A stretch of 64,000 nt of DNA from Halichondria panicea (GCF_963675165.1 NC_087384.1:5635182-5699181), one strand, 5' to 3'; positions 1-13,100 are shown, counted from the stretch's first letter. Numbers and translations are program-made. The notes: generated by a model not told the origin, from the letters alone.

Positions 1-10
1 GTACTATCTA

Positions 11-244
11 CCGTATAGCGCGAAATTTTCGAGGGGCTTAATTTTCGCGGATTTCGTGGGTTAGAATTCTACACGAAAATTAAGTCCACAAAAAGTGTTC
101 TTTAATTAGAATTACCTGCTATCATGCAAAGATTTAAAGGCGTGGCTTCCGGTAAGCAGCCATTCCGCGAACATTGTGCAACGAAATGGTTTTTAGAGGC
201 CAATCCACGAAATATAAGTGCCTCGAAAATTTCGCGCTATACGG
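11..244. mobile_element. MITE, CGTATAG family, copy 1
   Basis: Non-coding element with about 24-bp near-perfect terminal inverted repeats (left arm CCGTATAGCGCGAAATTTTC, right arm its reverse complement) flanked by TA on both sides, consistent with a TA target duplication. The interior is rich in CGAAAATT-type words and has no coding sequence. Related copies lie at 5986-6191 and 46299-46540, with fragments near 17870-18030, 49500-49583 and 50985-51165. A TA duplication and short size fit a Tc1/mariner-type non-autonomous element, but no transposase of this family is visible here. Confidence 0.75.
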
Positions 245-302
245 TATATAGAAGTATATCTGCATTGGTACATATACTTATATACTGCTACACTATATAT
301 AG

Positions 303-3300
303 TCAGGAAGTCCAAACATCAATTAGGTCCGCTTCGGCATAGCTAGTCTCCTGATTGGGAATATACTTATAGACTGCAAACTCAAATACACAGGAAATGT
401 TGTTGATCATCACTGTGCGTATACGTTGCTCTTTTCCAAATTTATCTGTCAACTGTGACAAGGCGACTGATTTAAACTGCCTGCATGCAAACAACAGTGC
501 ATTCCAAATGTCAAAATTGATTGTGATTGGCTACTAACGTACTGTTTAGGGGGCTCATAGAGGCGAAACTGATTGGTGAGCTTCTTTGAGCCAACCTTCA
601 CTGGACGAATAATGAGCAGACATGTGTTCCTACGCTCGTACATGTAGTTATCAGGGAATAAATGACTCAGGAGCAGTTTCACTGCATGTGCGTAAAATTA
701 TACGTATACAATTAAAGTGTGTGATGTTATTAATTTACCTATCACCTTCCTTGGTGATGCCTTTATTAGTGGCCCAACAACAACCAAGTCAATGTGTGTA
801 CTGTCAATCGCTCCGTCTATTTTCTTTTTTACCTTAATTTATCAGAAAATAATAATTATAGCTAGTTACGTATGTCTATATTTATACTTACCAATTCAAT
901 TTTGTCTGTGTTTTTGGCGAAACAGTTATCAGGGAGCCTCAACGCTTTGTAAAAGTGATCAATTTCAGTTGTTTCCTCAACATCACTACTAAAATCCAAA
1001 GAGACGACCTAAAGAAGGAATCAAAAAATAATTGGCTTGGTTGTGTATAATTATTTTTGTACATGTACTTGATAGGCAACAAATAATATACCAGGAGCAC
1101 ATGAGAAGATTATACTACGCGGATTCTGTATCCTCCTGCCATATATACAAACCGCAAACCATGGGTCTACCTACCACTATAAGTCTTGCTATATTCATGC
1201 AGAGGTGCAGCTGTTATCGCATTGCTGCAAACATTATTCACTGCACTTAATGATATTCACTATTATAATTATTATATCAAATGGCGTTAATAAGCCTCAC
1301 ACAGAGCACTTGGCACATTATAAACAAGGAAATGTGGTTAATTAATGGACGATATTGAGTCCGCAATACTATATGCATATATAGTAGTATAAGATGTGCT
1401 CCTGATATAGTTAGACACTGGGGATTTATAGATTCCCAAAGGTACTGGTTTAGTATCCCGAGCATATAGCGAGTGTACTACAAGTGGCTGAGGGCTTCTA
1501 AATCACATGGACACCGATAAAACAGACTATAGTGTCTAACTCAGTGCGCATGCATGCGCAAACCTTGCCCTCGAGGCTTGACTATACAATACAATGTTGA
1601 TTGACAACGGATATATATATTAATTAATATGTAAGTTGCAGGTATAAGTCCTGTAGAGTGCATAAGCCCTGTAGAGTGCATGTATACCTCATCTGAGGCA
1701 CTTTTCTCATGCATGCATGCTATATACTTCCCATGCATGCTATACTTCCCATGCATGTATATCTATAATTATATGCCAATTATAAAAACCGCTTTTCAGA
1801 AACTGCATGATTTCATCCTCATGCACTGCACGTAATGAAAAGAGGGTAAAAGAATTCGTAAGAGTTCTGCATGGAAGCCGTACAATCAGCCAGCACAAGT
1901 ATAGCTGAGGCAGAGGCAATGATGACGGGAAAACCCTTGCAAGGCAAATGCAGCTGGGCACACAAGGTTTCAATATATGTGGTGCAGAAGCCCACTAGTT
2001 TATATACACATGATTATATTTATCGATACAGAAAAGTACTCATGCACCTATATCTTCCTCAAGTCATGCTAGACACTTACCGTTTTAAATGGCCTCGCTA
2101 GAACACGAGCAAAGCCCACAGATCCAAAAGAGACATCAACAGCCAAGTTGTTCCCAAGGGGGTAATCTTGTTTAAAAGCATTAACATAATAGTAGATCCA
2201 ACCTCTCATTTCGGAATACAATTCCTGTGATTTTAAAGTGCTTGCATGTGTGCCATGGAATTCATAATTATAGGCTAACCTCAACACAATGTAGATTGCC
2301 CAGACGATCTGTTGTACATTCCTTAAATAAATTTATTTCTGGATTTTCTTGATAACTCTCGTAGAAGTTGGAGAAATAACTATGAAAATCTTTTTTTCCA
2401 GCTCTTCCAGCTACATGCATGCATGGGTAAGATCATGACATGCATATTCAATTCTTTATATGCATGTATAAAATTTTCGTATATTGAAGAGTATCACACG
2501 AAAATTGACTATCGTCAACGTCACTATCCTGTGCGAATATTAAAATACGAAATGATCATGAGTAGTTTATACTATAGTACAAAAATTTGCATCAACGAAA
2601 TTTAACGGTATATATATATATACCTGGCAAAACTTTTGAGAATAAATGTAGTTGCTGGTTATCTCTGTCAATGAGAGCATTCAAGTACTTGCTTATCTGT
2701 GCATTAATTAAGCATACAACAGTGTTTATATCTACAATGTACACACTCACTTGTATGCTCTTGAAAATTTGCCCATGGGTAGTATCAGCACGAAAAAGCA
2801 TTAAGACAAGAAAATTCATATTAGTTTTAATCCTAGGCCTCATCAAATGCTTCAAGTGCAACTCAGGATAGTGCCTGAATAGCCATAGCCATTTTGATTG
2901 ACTTGTGTGCAATGTATATGAAGGCCAGTAAATTGGTGACGGAAAGCTGTGAAACTTTGGGTTGAGGCAGCTGTGAAAGGAGAACTTGGCAATATCTTTG
3001 TGCCCTAGTTGTTCTATGTGCCTAACACAACACCAAACCAAACCAATGATAACCAATAGTGTAGCAATCACCAAGAGACAAAGGTCAGCATATCGTACCA
3101 GATCAAGTATTCTTAAACTAGTGTATATACAAGGAACGTTAATGGTCAATGGCCAACCTTCAGGAATTTCATCGGTGATTTCGAGAACAAATTATGTTAC
3201 TTGCCTCTGGAGTAACGCAAATGTTCACATCCGGGCAACAGAAACTGAATGCGAGTTCACAGTCAAGAAAGAACAAAGAAGTGGCAGCCAAAGACACAAT

Positions 3301-3861
3301 GCATACTGCAAGCTGACATAGCAACTTAAAAATATAACTAAAGAAGATTCCTTGTCCACTGTACGCTTGCTCCAGCCTGGTGACAAGATCAAATTTATTA
3401 GAATCGTATTCTCCAGATTCGTCCCTCAGGTGATCCAGCTTGTTCACGACAGAAAAGAAACTTCTAAAATCTCCTCTGTGGATGGAGCTCCAAACAAAGT
3501 GAGGGATAACCAGAGAAATACCATGGATGAGAATGTAAATCGGAAAATATTCTGTCTTCAAGATGATCCTTGCACAGTAATTGTTGATGTAGCTTGCTTG
3601 ACCTGGTCCAAACTCATACAACACATTCCCTTGCAAGTTTTGATTCTCAATCGCTAAATTGTCAGAGGGAGGGAAACAGAATATACCACCTCCTTTTAGA
3701 AACTCCACGGTCACATTGAGCACACTGAGAGCAAGAATGGTTGAGCTGATGTACTTGATGAATTGATCCCAGAAAAAGTCTTCAAGAACAACAGTGGAGC
3801 TACTTTTCTTCTTTTCACTGTTGCCTAGCAGGTTGTATACAGCTTGGAAACCTTCTGCCAT
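303..3861 (-). CDS. LRRC8/pannexin-like membrane channel with unrecognised C-terminal region
   Basis: Minus-strand exons read as 3861-3201, 3157-2751, 2696-2624, 2410-2280, 2224-2081, a tentative 1953-1836 exon, then 1008-892, 832-739, 681-543 and 480-303 (stop). Phases agree across every junction except around the tentative exon, whose 3' boundary I could not settle. The N-terminal half has four hydrophobic segments at about residues 37-54, 106-124, 173-198 and 246-268. Cysteines lie in both predicted extracellular loops (C62, C96; C201, C208, C209, C215, C230). This resembles the pannexin-like transmembrane region of LRRC8 volume-regulated anion channels. The roughly 380 residues after TM4 show no leucine-rich repeats and match nothing I recognise. 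Intron 1 would be only 43 bp; the alternative is a frameshift. Confidence is good for a real gene and moderate for the family. Confidence 0.7.
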
Positions 3862-4579
3862 GTTTTCAGCCTGTCAGCAAGCTAGTGCGTGTGCATTTTT
3901 AGAGCTTCACTGAAACCACACGTCGGGTTATGAATATTGAATCTGATCGCATGATTGCATGGGCTACGCCCAGATATAGTAGACCTAGTAGTGTAGTGGT
4001 GATCGTTGACATCGAGGCTCTATCTGGACTTCTGGTGAACATGTAGGCTTTGATACTTCGCGTGGAGTCCTGGACGGTCGAACTAGCTTTCTTGTGTGTC
4101 GAACCTTGTATCTCAGGAGGGGCGCATCCCCCCCCTGAATACATAATTCCTCTATGAACTACTTATGATAAATATATTCGCTCTGTTTTGTTTTTTTATT
4201 TTCCCCATCCTCAATTTTTGACTGCTACATAATTACTATTACTAAACTACTTCCTTCTTTTGTAGAGTGTAATTTTTTTCTTAGCCCCGAGTAGGCTTTT
4301 CCCAATTATGCTGGCATAATTTTTTGGAATAATAGGGACCACTTTCAGTGGCGTTTCTAGGAATATCAGTAGGAGGGTGCTCAGGTCGCGGGACAGCGCG
4401 AAAATTTTGGGGTACGCCCACGCACCGGAAGCCACGCCCGCCATACACGAAGCCGTGCCTACATTAGTGTTACTGCGCATGACAACAGACACGCCTTGAT
4501 TTAATACAATGAGGACAAAGACAATCAATCTTCAAGCAGATCTACCATCTGCATCCTTCTTGGATGACGCCTACAAAAC

Positions 4580-5200
4580 TCATCTATAGCTAGCTACATC
4601 AATATTTACAGGTATGTCACGGTGTATGTGTAGAAGTGATAGTCCAGTTAGTCGTTCTGTTGTCATAGATGATCGTACTGCCGTCTTAATTCTTTTTAGA
4701 CCACTGAAAGACCTCTCTGCTGAGCAGCTAGTGACAGGCAGAGTGTACAATATACTAACCAAGGCTCTGATATTGGGGAACATGGTCGTGGCGTGCTTGA
4801 GAGTAACAGTAGGACTTCGTGGAAGGCTACTATCTCCATGGTCCTTACAGTATTGCTCCCACTTCATCTGCCAGCAGTGTAGCTCACTCTCGATGCAGGT
4901 TGGTGATGGGAGATCATCCTTGTACAGGTCAACTAGTTGGCTGACTTTGGAGCTGTAATCTTCTGCCGAGAGGCCCACCATAATTGATGGAACTGATGGG
5001 CACTGAAGCGAGATTTCATCTCTGTGAGCAGATGGTCGAGTACCGGGATCGATATCGAACGACAGTAGAACTGTGATGGAGTATCAGCAGGAACATTGCT
5101 TCGATGGATTTGTCGACCATATCTCCTCAGTTCTCAAGGTTCTCATCAAAGCTCTTACCAAGGCTCTCGTCGAGGCTAGTGCTATCACCAAGAACATTAT
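4580..5200 (-). pseudogene. hAT transposase relic (C-terminal dimerisation region)
   Basis: The open frame 4981-4580 encodes a hAT C-terminal dimerisation domain: a region reading ALVSILYTLPVTSCSAERSF followed by SGLKRIKT and a block of the SSMTTERLTGLSLLHIH type. This is the conserved end of hAT transposases. Immediately upstream, at about 5060-4985, transposase-like sequence (LDHLLTEMKSRFS) continues in a different frame, so at least one frameshift is present. No zinc finger or catalytic core is seen. A shorter, more decayed copy lies at 35760-35984. The element is a dead fragment. Confidence 0.85.
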
Positions 5201-5535
5201 TCTGTATCGAAACCATAATTTTATTATAGACGATTAGTTTAATTATTAATTTTAGGGATTCTTATTATTTTTACCCGGTAGAGTGTGATCAGATTCGTCC
5301 ACTGATGGTGGTTGGTTCACTGTCTTGAAATACTTTCATGATTTTGCTGAGTATAGAATCATATACATGTAGTATCTATGATAGAATGATGGAGCAATAT
5401 CTAGCACTAGATCTACGTCTTTACCAGATTGAATGCAGAGGAGGTCGGACATCACTTGAACTTTCACTATATAATTATGACCTTTTAATGACATTCCAGG
5501 CCAAATTGCTTTTCGTTTTTCGGATCTAGCTAGTA

Positions 5536-5933
5536 CAGTAGAACCTCGATTATCCGGCTTGGCAGTTTTCTAGATTAGAAAATGGGCGTGTCCCTCAAAC
5601 GCGCATGCGCGTTGCAGTTGTTACCATGGAGACATGCCTGCTTATCTTCTGCGCATGCGCAGACAACCATGTGGCACTACTGTTTATCAATATAATAATA
5701 ATAATAATAATTATGGTTTCTCAGCATACATACAGGTGATTACAAAAAAAAAAACAGGGCAATAATATAGTGAGTGGACAGGTGAAGGCTAATCTGAAAC
5801 TAGTCAGATTGCCATGTGAGATAGATTATAGAGAAAGTGGGTGGATCAAGGCGTGGTTTATCTATTCCGGCGGCATATTCACTTATCCGGCCTGCTTCTG
5901 GAACCAAGGTGTCGGATAATCGAGGTTCTACTG
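5536..5933. mobile_element. Tigger/pogo-like MITE
   Basis: Terminal inverted repeats CAGTAGAACCTCGATTATCC (left) and its reverse complement (right) enclose 398 bp, with TA directly outside both ends. The TIR sequence and TA duplication are typical of pogo/Tigger-type Tc1-mariner elements. There is no coding capacity inside; a short ATA-repeat tract lies at about 5690-5712. Confidence 0.85.
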
Positions 5934-5985
5934 TATGGGTATTAGGGTTAGGTCCAGTAACCATCGTAGACACCAAACACAACTA

Positions 5986-6191
5986 CCGTATAGCGGGTAA
6001 TTTTCGGGGGACAAAATATTCGAGGTTCAGCAATATTGAGACATTTTGTGGATAATATTTTCGTGGTTGCTACTTGGATTGTAGGTAAAGGTAGGCAAGG
6101 TCGCTTCATTCGTGGGTAAAATATTCGTGGTCAGACCTCCAACCACGAAAACCACGAATATTTTGCCCCACGAAAATTACCAGCTATACGG
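5986..6191. mobile_element. MITE, CGTATAG family, copy 2
   Basis: Starts CCGTATAGCGGGTAATTTTC and ends with GAAAATTACCAGCTATACGG, with TA on both flanks. It is the same family as the element at 11-244 but only about 206 bp long. No ORF is present. Confidence 0.7.
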
Positions 6192-6199
6192 TAGCTGTC

Positions 6200-7110
6200 A
6201 ACAGATTCAACGACAGAAACCGTGCAGAATGAAAGCACCGCGGGTGCTGATGCCTCGGTGGAGGTGCCAAAGCTACATAACATAAAACTACTAATAGCTA
6301 GCTTTTATACACACATTGATTATAATATTATTATCATGATGAACATCTTTAATTTTGCTGCATGCAATCAGCGATTGTTGTTAAAAACGATCGATGCCAA
6401 AAGTTCAAGTCTAAAATTATGGCTGCAAGTCAGCAGAGCCTTGCAGCTCTCTGCTCACTCTTGCAGCTACCAATAGCTAGCATTCTAATAAAGAGCTAAC
6501 TACTAAGTAGAGTAGTAACACTCGGTGAACAAGTTTTGCTACGGACTCTTCTGAAAAGGCTGCAATAGCATTCCAAATAAGCAAAACTAGGCATAACTCG
6601 AGAACGAAGCATTATTTTGCAAATCCACGAATTAAAATCCAAGTAAACATGACTAGAAGCCTATATATAGAAACTCTTACTTGCACTTGATTCATCCTTG
6701 AGCAGCTGTAGCGGTCTACACACACACACACAGAGACACACAAACACACTACTGTATACCTCGCTTGCGCATGTGCACCGAGGCATAATTACTGTTAGCC
6801 TCGATCCCAGGCCGAGTTTTCGCTTTTATAACGGTTAGGCGAACAACCAGTTGTTTGCCTAACCGTTATAAAAGCGAAAACTCGGCCTGGGATCGAGGCT
6901 AAATTACTGTGTGACAGCACTGAATTAATTGTGACAACACTGAAAACTACCAAATTACTGTGGTGAAAAAAGATTGAGCTTGCAGGCTATAGCTATAGGA
7001 ACCATGATTATTTCGAAGGTCGCATTGTGTACACGTGCATATGATCATATTGATGGTACAATGCTCAGCCCCTCCCGGCCTACCATATCTCACAACTTGG
7101 TTTTTTTGTA
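6200..7110. repeat. Repeat shared (inverted) with 25.1-26.0 kb and, in part, 15.66-16.25 kb
   Basis: The reverse complement of this stretch reappears at about 25112-26010. The part from 6740 to 7110 appears identical to 25112-25480 over more than 330 bp. The remainder (to about 6230) is a more diverged relative of 15663-16250 and its duplicate 25435-26020. The 106-bp fold-back at 6796-6901 sits inside it. No protein is encoded. It is relevant to the duplication junction at 25014-25500. Confidence 0.8.
6796..6901. mobile_element. 106-bp fold-back MITE with 9-bp target duplication
   Basis: A nearly perfect palindrome. Each arm starts TAGCCTCGATCCCAGGCCGA and continues for about 50 bp through GCTTTTATAACGGTTAGGCG. 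Identical 9-bp flanks AATTACTGT stand on both sides. A 9-bp duplication suggests a Mutator-like (MULE) mobilising transposase. It has the same termini as the 1.08-kb element at 35985-37066. An inverted second copy with the same flanks is at 25314-25419. Confidence 0.85.
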
Positions 7111-7158
7111 AAAAACATTTTTATAGAAAGCAAGAAACCTCCTTAATAATTATTAGAC

Positions 7159-10100
7159 TTACAAAAACAGTGCAAGTATGGCAGTGACACACAAAACAAT
7201 GAGAGATGTTACACTAGCCAAAGTTTGTCCACCATTGCTAGGCCTGAGTATCTCTTCAAACACGGCCGGGGCGGAGATAGCTGCTCCTGCAAACTGGAGC
7301 ACTTGAGGGCGTGCCAAGTCCTCGTCAGGGGGATTATTAATTAACGAAGCCAAATTCATGCTTGCTTCCCCACAAAACACGTCATCGTCAGGTCCCACCC
7401 CCTCCAACGTGATCTCCAGGTTTTCAGAGGATGTGAAAGACACACCCACCTCACAACGCTCGACCGTCTCTACTGAAATGAAGTTAGCATCAATCAGCAA
7501 CTCGACAAAATCGTCAATAGTGCGCACTCTTGGATTCAGTTTCACGAACTCTCCAAGACCTCTGAAATCTATTGCCACAAGAACAATACCACCTGCAGAA
7601 AGAAAGAAAAACACATTGGAGTCAATTCTGTGGTGTGTATAAAGAGGAAGTTTTGTTGGGAGATATTCATGCACACATTAATATTTGCCTACTGTCAAGC
7701 TTTCTGTGTTTCTGAACATTGTTTGATGTTCCTGGCTCTGTTCAGCTATATAATTATATGCACACTAATTGCTAAAAACGGCCGACAAAATAATTTCGTA
7801 TGTAATGGTGGATTTTACTCACCGCAGAGGGCACAGCAACCCTCCTCTGGTCGTACAAGACGTCTGCAGTTGGAGACGTTGTAGATGCATCGCCTAACCC
7901 TGCTCACCCTCTCACAGACTCCCTGGGGGGTCTGGGTGGGGTCACCTTCGTCCACAGCACAACCCCCAGCGTAGTCTAGACGAGCATTCCCAGACTGACT
8001 CCGCAGGACGCAGATGTTGTCGTAGGTCACACCATCAGTACCGCACACCTGCATGATTGAGGGGGTACGTAAGCAATTGCCCATTCTGTAAATACATCAT
8101 TGTTTATAACGTATATACATAGTACGTTTTGGGGGACAAGTTTCACTGCTATACAGAAGTGGCCTATATATAGATTTGAGTGCATGTTCATTTGAGACAT
8201 TGTTGCATGCATGGCCTTTATGTAACAGTTGGCCTTTCGGCCTCTAAGGCGGGTTCCACTGTATACTATACGTATGTTTAGATCAACTGAAATCCATCAA
8301 AACTGAAAGATGTGCATGGGTAACAACGGCTATACTCTGCATGGTGGGTATGTACGAACCTCTCCTCCATCACACTCCTCCCTATCACATGACCCAGCAT
8401 AAGCCACGCCCTCATTGCCAGTATCCTGTAGGAGCTCACAGAGACTGGAGTACGTCTCTCCGTTAGTCCCGCACAAAATTGTGTTCTCATCATCTTCTTC
8501 TGGGCTCTCAGCAGCTGCATATTGAAGAGGGGGCAGGTACGAGTCAAGTATAGAGAGTATGTAACTTATGTAATTTTGTGACATCAGTCATCTAGCCTCC
8601 TACTGTAAGTACAGGTACAGACCTCTAGAAAAGGAAAGACCTAGCAATAACTTAATTGTATCAACCGCAAGAGCAAAATACTGAAAGCTATAATTAAAAG
8701 GAAGCACTTTTAGAGGTGGACAATTACCTCCTGGTGATTCCGGATCCTCAGAAACATCACACTGTAGCGTGTCAAGGTCCACTGCAGGACGGAAATATGC
8801 ATAATTATGTATGTATACGACATGATATTGATAAGATAAGCACTCTATTTAAGATACGTAGAATACGGAGACAGTATTTGGTGTTCCAGCTCACCACACA
8901 ATCTCAATTCATCGGGCTGGCAACCGTCAGGGTCCAGACATGACACTCCACCCCTTTTGATGCACCTCTCCCCCTCAGGGCATTGAAACTGCTCGCAAAT
9001 GTCCTGTACAGATTAACAAAAGTAATTAATACAACCTTCTGTGCATTAAAATGTATACGTACATGTACATGTGCATGTGTACTTAATTATTTACATATTA
9101 TGCATGCATGTATACGTAGGCATACATTGTATTCCACAAGTGACATCTTCATTGAAGATCAATGAAGTAATTTTTAGCCGTGTGACAGTATAATCTTCAT
9201 ACACCTGCGTATACATGTATATGGTAATTGCACTACATGCATGTACGCACGTAGCACAAAACAGAATGCACATAACTCACATAATCAGCGCAAGATCCCT
9301 CCACAAGATCAAATGGTGGGTAGCCACCGCAATATATAGCATGACACTCGGTTTGATACGTCTTTCCGTTGGGAGCACACATGGGAGAGAGGGGAAACTG
9401 GTCACATGACGAGCAGGTGTCTCCGATGGGTGCTTCGGCACAGCGAATGTGTGTGCACTGGATCCTCCCATTACGACATCCACACCTGTTGCAGCCCTCC
9501 TGTTGATATAGACAATGAACTTAAATGATCAGCAAACACACATGATATGCGTGCGTATATAACACAGGTAATAGCTTTGGTGACACATAAGGACTGTTAC
9601 ATTAAACAAGTGTGTGAAATAACACATACTGACCTTACTATATTTTCCCCCCATCATAATTTCATATTACGTAACATTTGTAACTGCATGTTTTCCCACA
9701 CTAAAAGCACAATAATTTACCGTAAACTGGTCTCCGTGAGTGTACTCCAGTCCCTGGTACCGACAGGAAGTAGGTGTGGCACTGAGAGCCCTGCATACTG
9801 ACGGTTCACAGAGTGTGGCTTGTCCGTTGTCACAGAGACACCTGGTACAGCTGACAATATCGAATAAGTACTCTCCATGAGTAGCTGTGAATGTCTCCCC
9901 TACAACCTCCACACTGCAGCCCTCAAACACTGCATGTACAAATGTCTAAAATTACCTAAACTGTATGAATCTCCATTCTTTTATATACTTGCCAGTATTA
10001 AACTAAATTATGGATAAATTGATCATTGATCTGAGGTTAGAGCTCAATGGTTACTAAAAACCATCGATACGATTTATTTTCTTTATACTCAATCCAGTTA

Positions 10101-13100
10101 ACAAGCATGCTAGGTACTGTACTTGTTAATACTCTCACTAATTAGATTCTTTACAAAAGCAAAGCGACAACTGAAATGACTCACTCACCTCTACTCTCAC
10201 AGTCAGGAGCGTCCACAATGTCCATCACTGTTACTTCTGTACCCGTGATGGCCATACCCGTATCGGGGCGGACACAGCGACACACAAGCTCAGCCCCTTC
10301 CTCTCGGCACTGAAGAGCCTCAAAACTGCCGTCAGTGGCACAGTCCAACACTGAGCCCTGTTCACGGGCCACAACACACACACCTGCACAGAGATAGTAT
10401 ATTATCTTGTGGTCAGAGTATGATATTTACCACCAAATTAATGTGTGGCCTCCTCAAAGTCTATAAGACATACCTCTCATCACATGACATGGGATCCCTT
10501 AATTTAATTTATTATGGAACTCCGAAAAAATGGTATCGCTATGATCTGAGAACTCACCGGCAGAATTCTCTGGACGACACTCTCTCCTACCCAGGGCCAC
10601 TCGGCTACACACCAGTCCCTCCCCACAAGGGGGCATGGCCTCCTTCAGCTGACCAAAGATACGACGATCGTTGGCACCAGTGATTCGCCCCCTGGCTCTT
10701 TGCTTGCCTCTCTTCCTCCCAGTGGAGGCCTCACTCGAGTCCTCTGAGTCATCTTCATCTTCATCTTCCCCGGCAATCTCTCCATCACACCTTTCACCCT
10801 CAGCAAGGGCTGTGGGGATGGATGGCACAGTAAGGGGTGAGTAGCAGGGCCGTGTGTGGGCATGCACAATGCAAATGAAGGTGTCACAGCAAGAAACCAT
10901 GACAATAATGTTTTACCATTATATATTTACGGTTTCTATATGCGCACCTATAGGTGCACTTATACATGCACATAACCGTGAAAGTTAAGTTTTTAAAGTG
11001 GTCTGCTGAGGATTAATGTGGGGGATGGGTGGGTGGTCACTTACCGTCTACACAAGATCTCAGTCCAAATCTCCCCACTTTCAGACACACCTGGTCATCA
11101 CTGCAATTACAAGGGTCTTCTGAGAACTCCAGTTCATCAAATTCATCTACATGGGAGGTTACCATGAAAGCAAGAGACTGACAATCACGTACATGTACTA
11201 AACGTGCAGCTAATTAGTCTCTATGACAAATTGTGCCTGGCAGAATACATACATGGGGATTAAGACATGCATATTTAGCACAATGACCTTAATTACAGGG
11301 TATATATGTTACTTAAAGTACACGCCTATACTAACCATAGCATGTTCTGTTGCAGGCTGGACACCCGTCATCATCTTCTACTAGACACTCCTCAGGACAG
11401 CCTTTCTCCAGAAGCCTCTGCACAGTCACACACTTGCTCCTCGATTTGCTACCAGAGAAACTCGTCTCAGTGGAAGAACTTGTGTCGCTAGAATCTGAAC
11501 TGGAGGATTGACTTGAACCAGAACTTCCAGAAGACCGACTTGTTTCAGATGAACGATTTGTTCCAGATGAGCGACTTGTTCCAGATGAGCGACTTGTTCC
11601 AGATGAGCGACTTGTTCCAGATGTGCGACTTGTTCCAGATGTTCTGGAAGACCTACTGGAACCAGAAGATCGTGTCGTCCCAGATGTACCAGTGGATCGA
11701 CTTGTATCACTCTCTTCCTCAGTTGGCTCTTCTACTGTCACTGCAGTTGTCTCAGGATCAGTGGGTGTGGTCTCAGGGTCGGTAGCTGTGGGTGCTTCTG
11801 TGGGTGTATCCGTGGGTTGAGTCTCAGGATCTGTGGGTGTGTCCGTGGGTTGAGTCTCAGGGTCTGTGGATGTGTCAGTGGGTTGGGTCTCAGTGGTGGG
11901 AGCATCAGTCACCTCAGGTTGTGCAGTTGTCGTTGAAGCAGCTGGATCGAGGTGTAGATTTGAAGTTAGTTACATCCCTATACTTATACAATGTATACAT
12001 GGTAGGGTAACATTTCAGAATACAAACTATACATTTTCTGTGAGCAAATGTGATATCAATACTTTATAGGTAGTTGTAATACATTGCCCAAGAAGATTGT
12101 TTCATTATGTAAGAGAAATAGTTATGACAACATGCATGGCTGCATTAAGAATTTGTACTCAAATCTCTAAAGGCAATGTACACAAACTAGTCTTAATAGG
12201 GTTATGATTGCATTATGATATAGATTAGCTGCCAGGACACCGAAGATAATTTGATTACAACCTCTTGTTTGCAAAACAAGCCTATATATATATACGTATA
12301 GGGCAATGGCCATAAGAAGTCATGTATATACGCAAGGCAATTGACATGCATATCGTATTACTACAGAGACTTATACTCTTGTTTTGACATCCTGATATTT
12401 TCCTAATTGAAAAAATTATAACACGAAGTTCTGCATTCTGGCTTGGCTCATTCGCTAAGGTTTATCACTCGCAATCACTCACACGCACTTGGTACTCAAG
12501 CTAGCCTATACCCTTAACTTAACATTAACAACTTACTTGTCATTGATGGTGGTGATGTGGGTTCCATGGGAAACACTGAATAAGTATAGAAGAAGAAAGA
12601 TCACTAGAGCTCTAGACTTACATACACACACTTATTAACGAAGTATATGCACATGCAATAGGATCGCAAATAGTGAGTGCCAACAACTTTCTCACCTTCA
12701 ATGCAGTCAATAAAAAGGTCTTCTTCATCAAAGAAGATACCACTCCCTACCAAATCTCCAGAGATGGGATCAACACATCGACACACACCCAGGTTACACT
12801 GTCTGGCCAGGAACAAAGTGCCATCAGTGCTATTGCACAGTATGTGAGGGCGCTCATCCTTAAGTTCTTGACATGAGAGCATTTCAGGATTGGAGTCTGC
12901 ATGCATGCAATGAGAAGGAAAACAGTATTAACGGACTTTCTAAGTAAATTGGCTTGGTATATTCATGCAATGTCCGCTGCTTCAGAGGACAAAGCACATG
13001 ATTGTATATACCGTGCATGCAGTTGCAGGTTGGCAAGATGCTATATAGCTTCCGTACATGCATGCCCTTGCACTTCCTCTCCTTTACATTTAGCTATAAT

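Noticed and set aside
1277-1465. Minus-strand frame considered as a missing exon of the channel gene
   Set aside because: No acceptor and donor in the phases required by the neighbouring exons, and the residue composition looks random.
2423-2605. Shared peptide SYIEEYHTKIDYRQ in frames at 2423-2605 (+) and 24941-25180 (-) as a conserved gene
   Set aside because: The identity is due to the 45-bp piece copied into the duplication junction, not to a protein family.
11513-12010. Overlapping plus-strand frames rich in LFQMSD or SVGVVSGS repeats
   Set aside because: They are antisense shadows of the repetitive Ser/Thr exon of the RECK-like gene.
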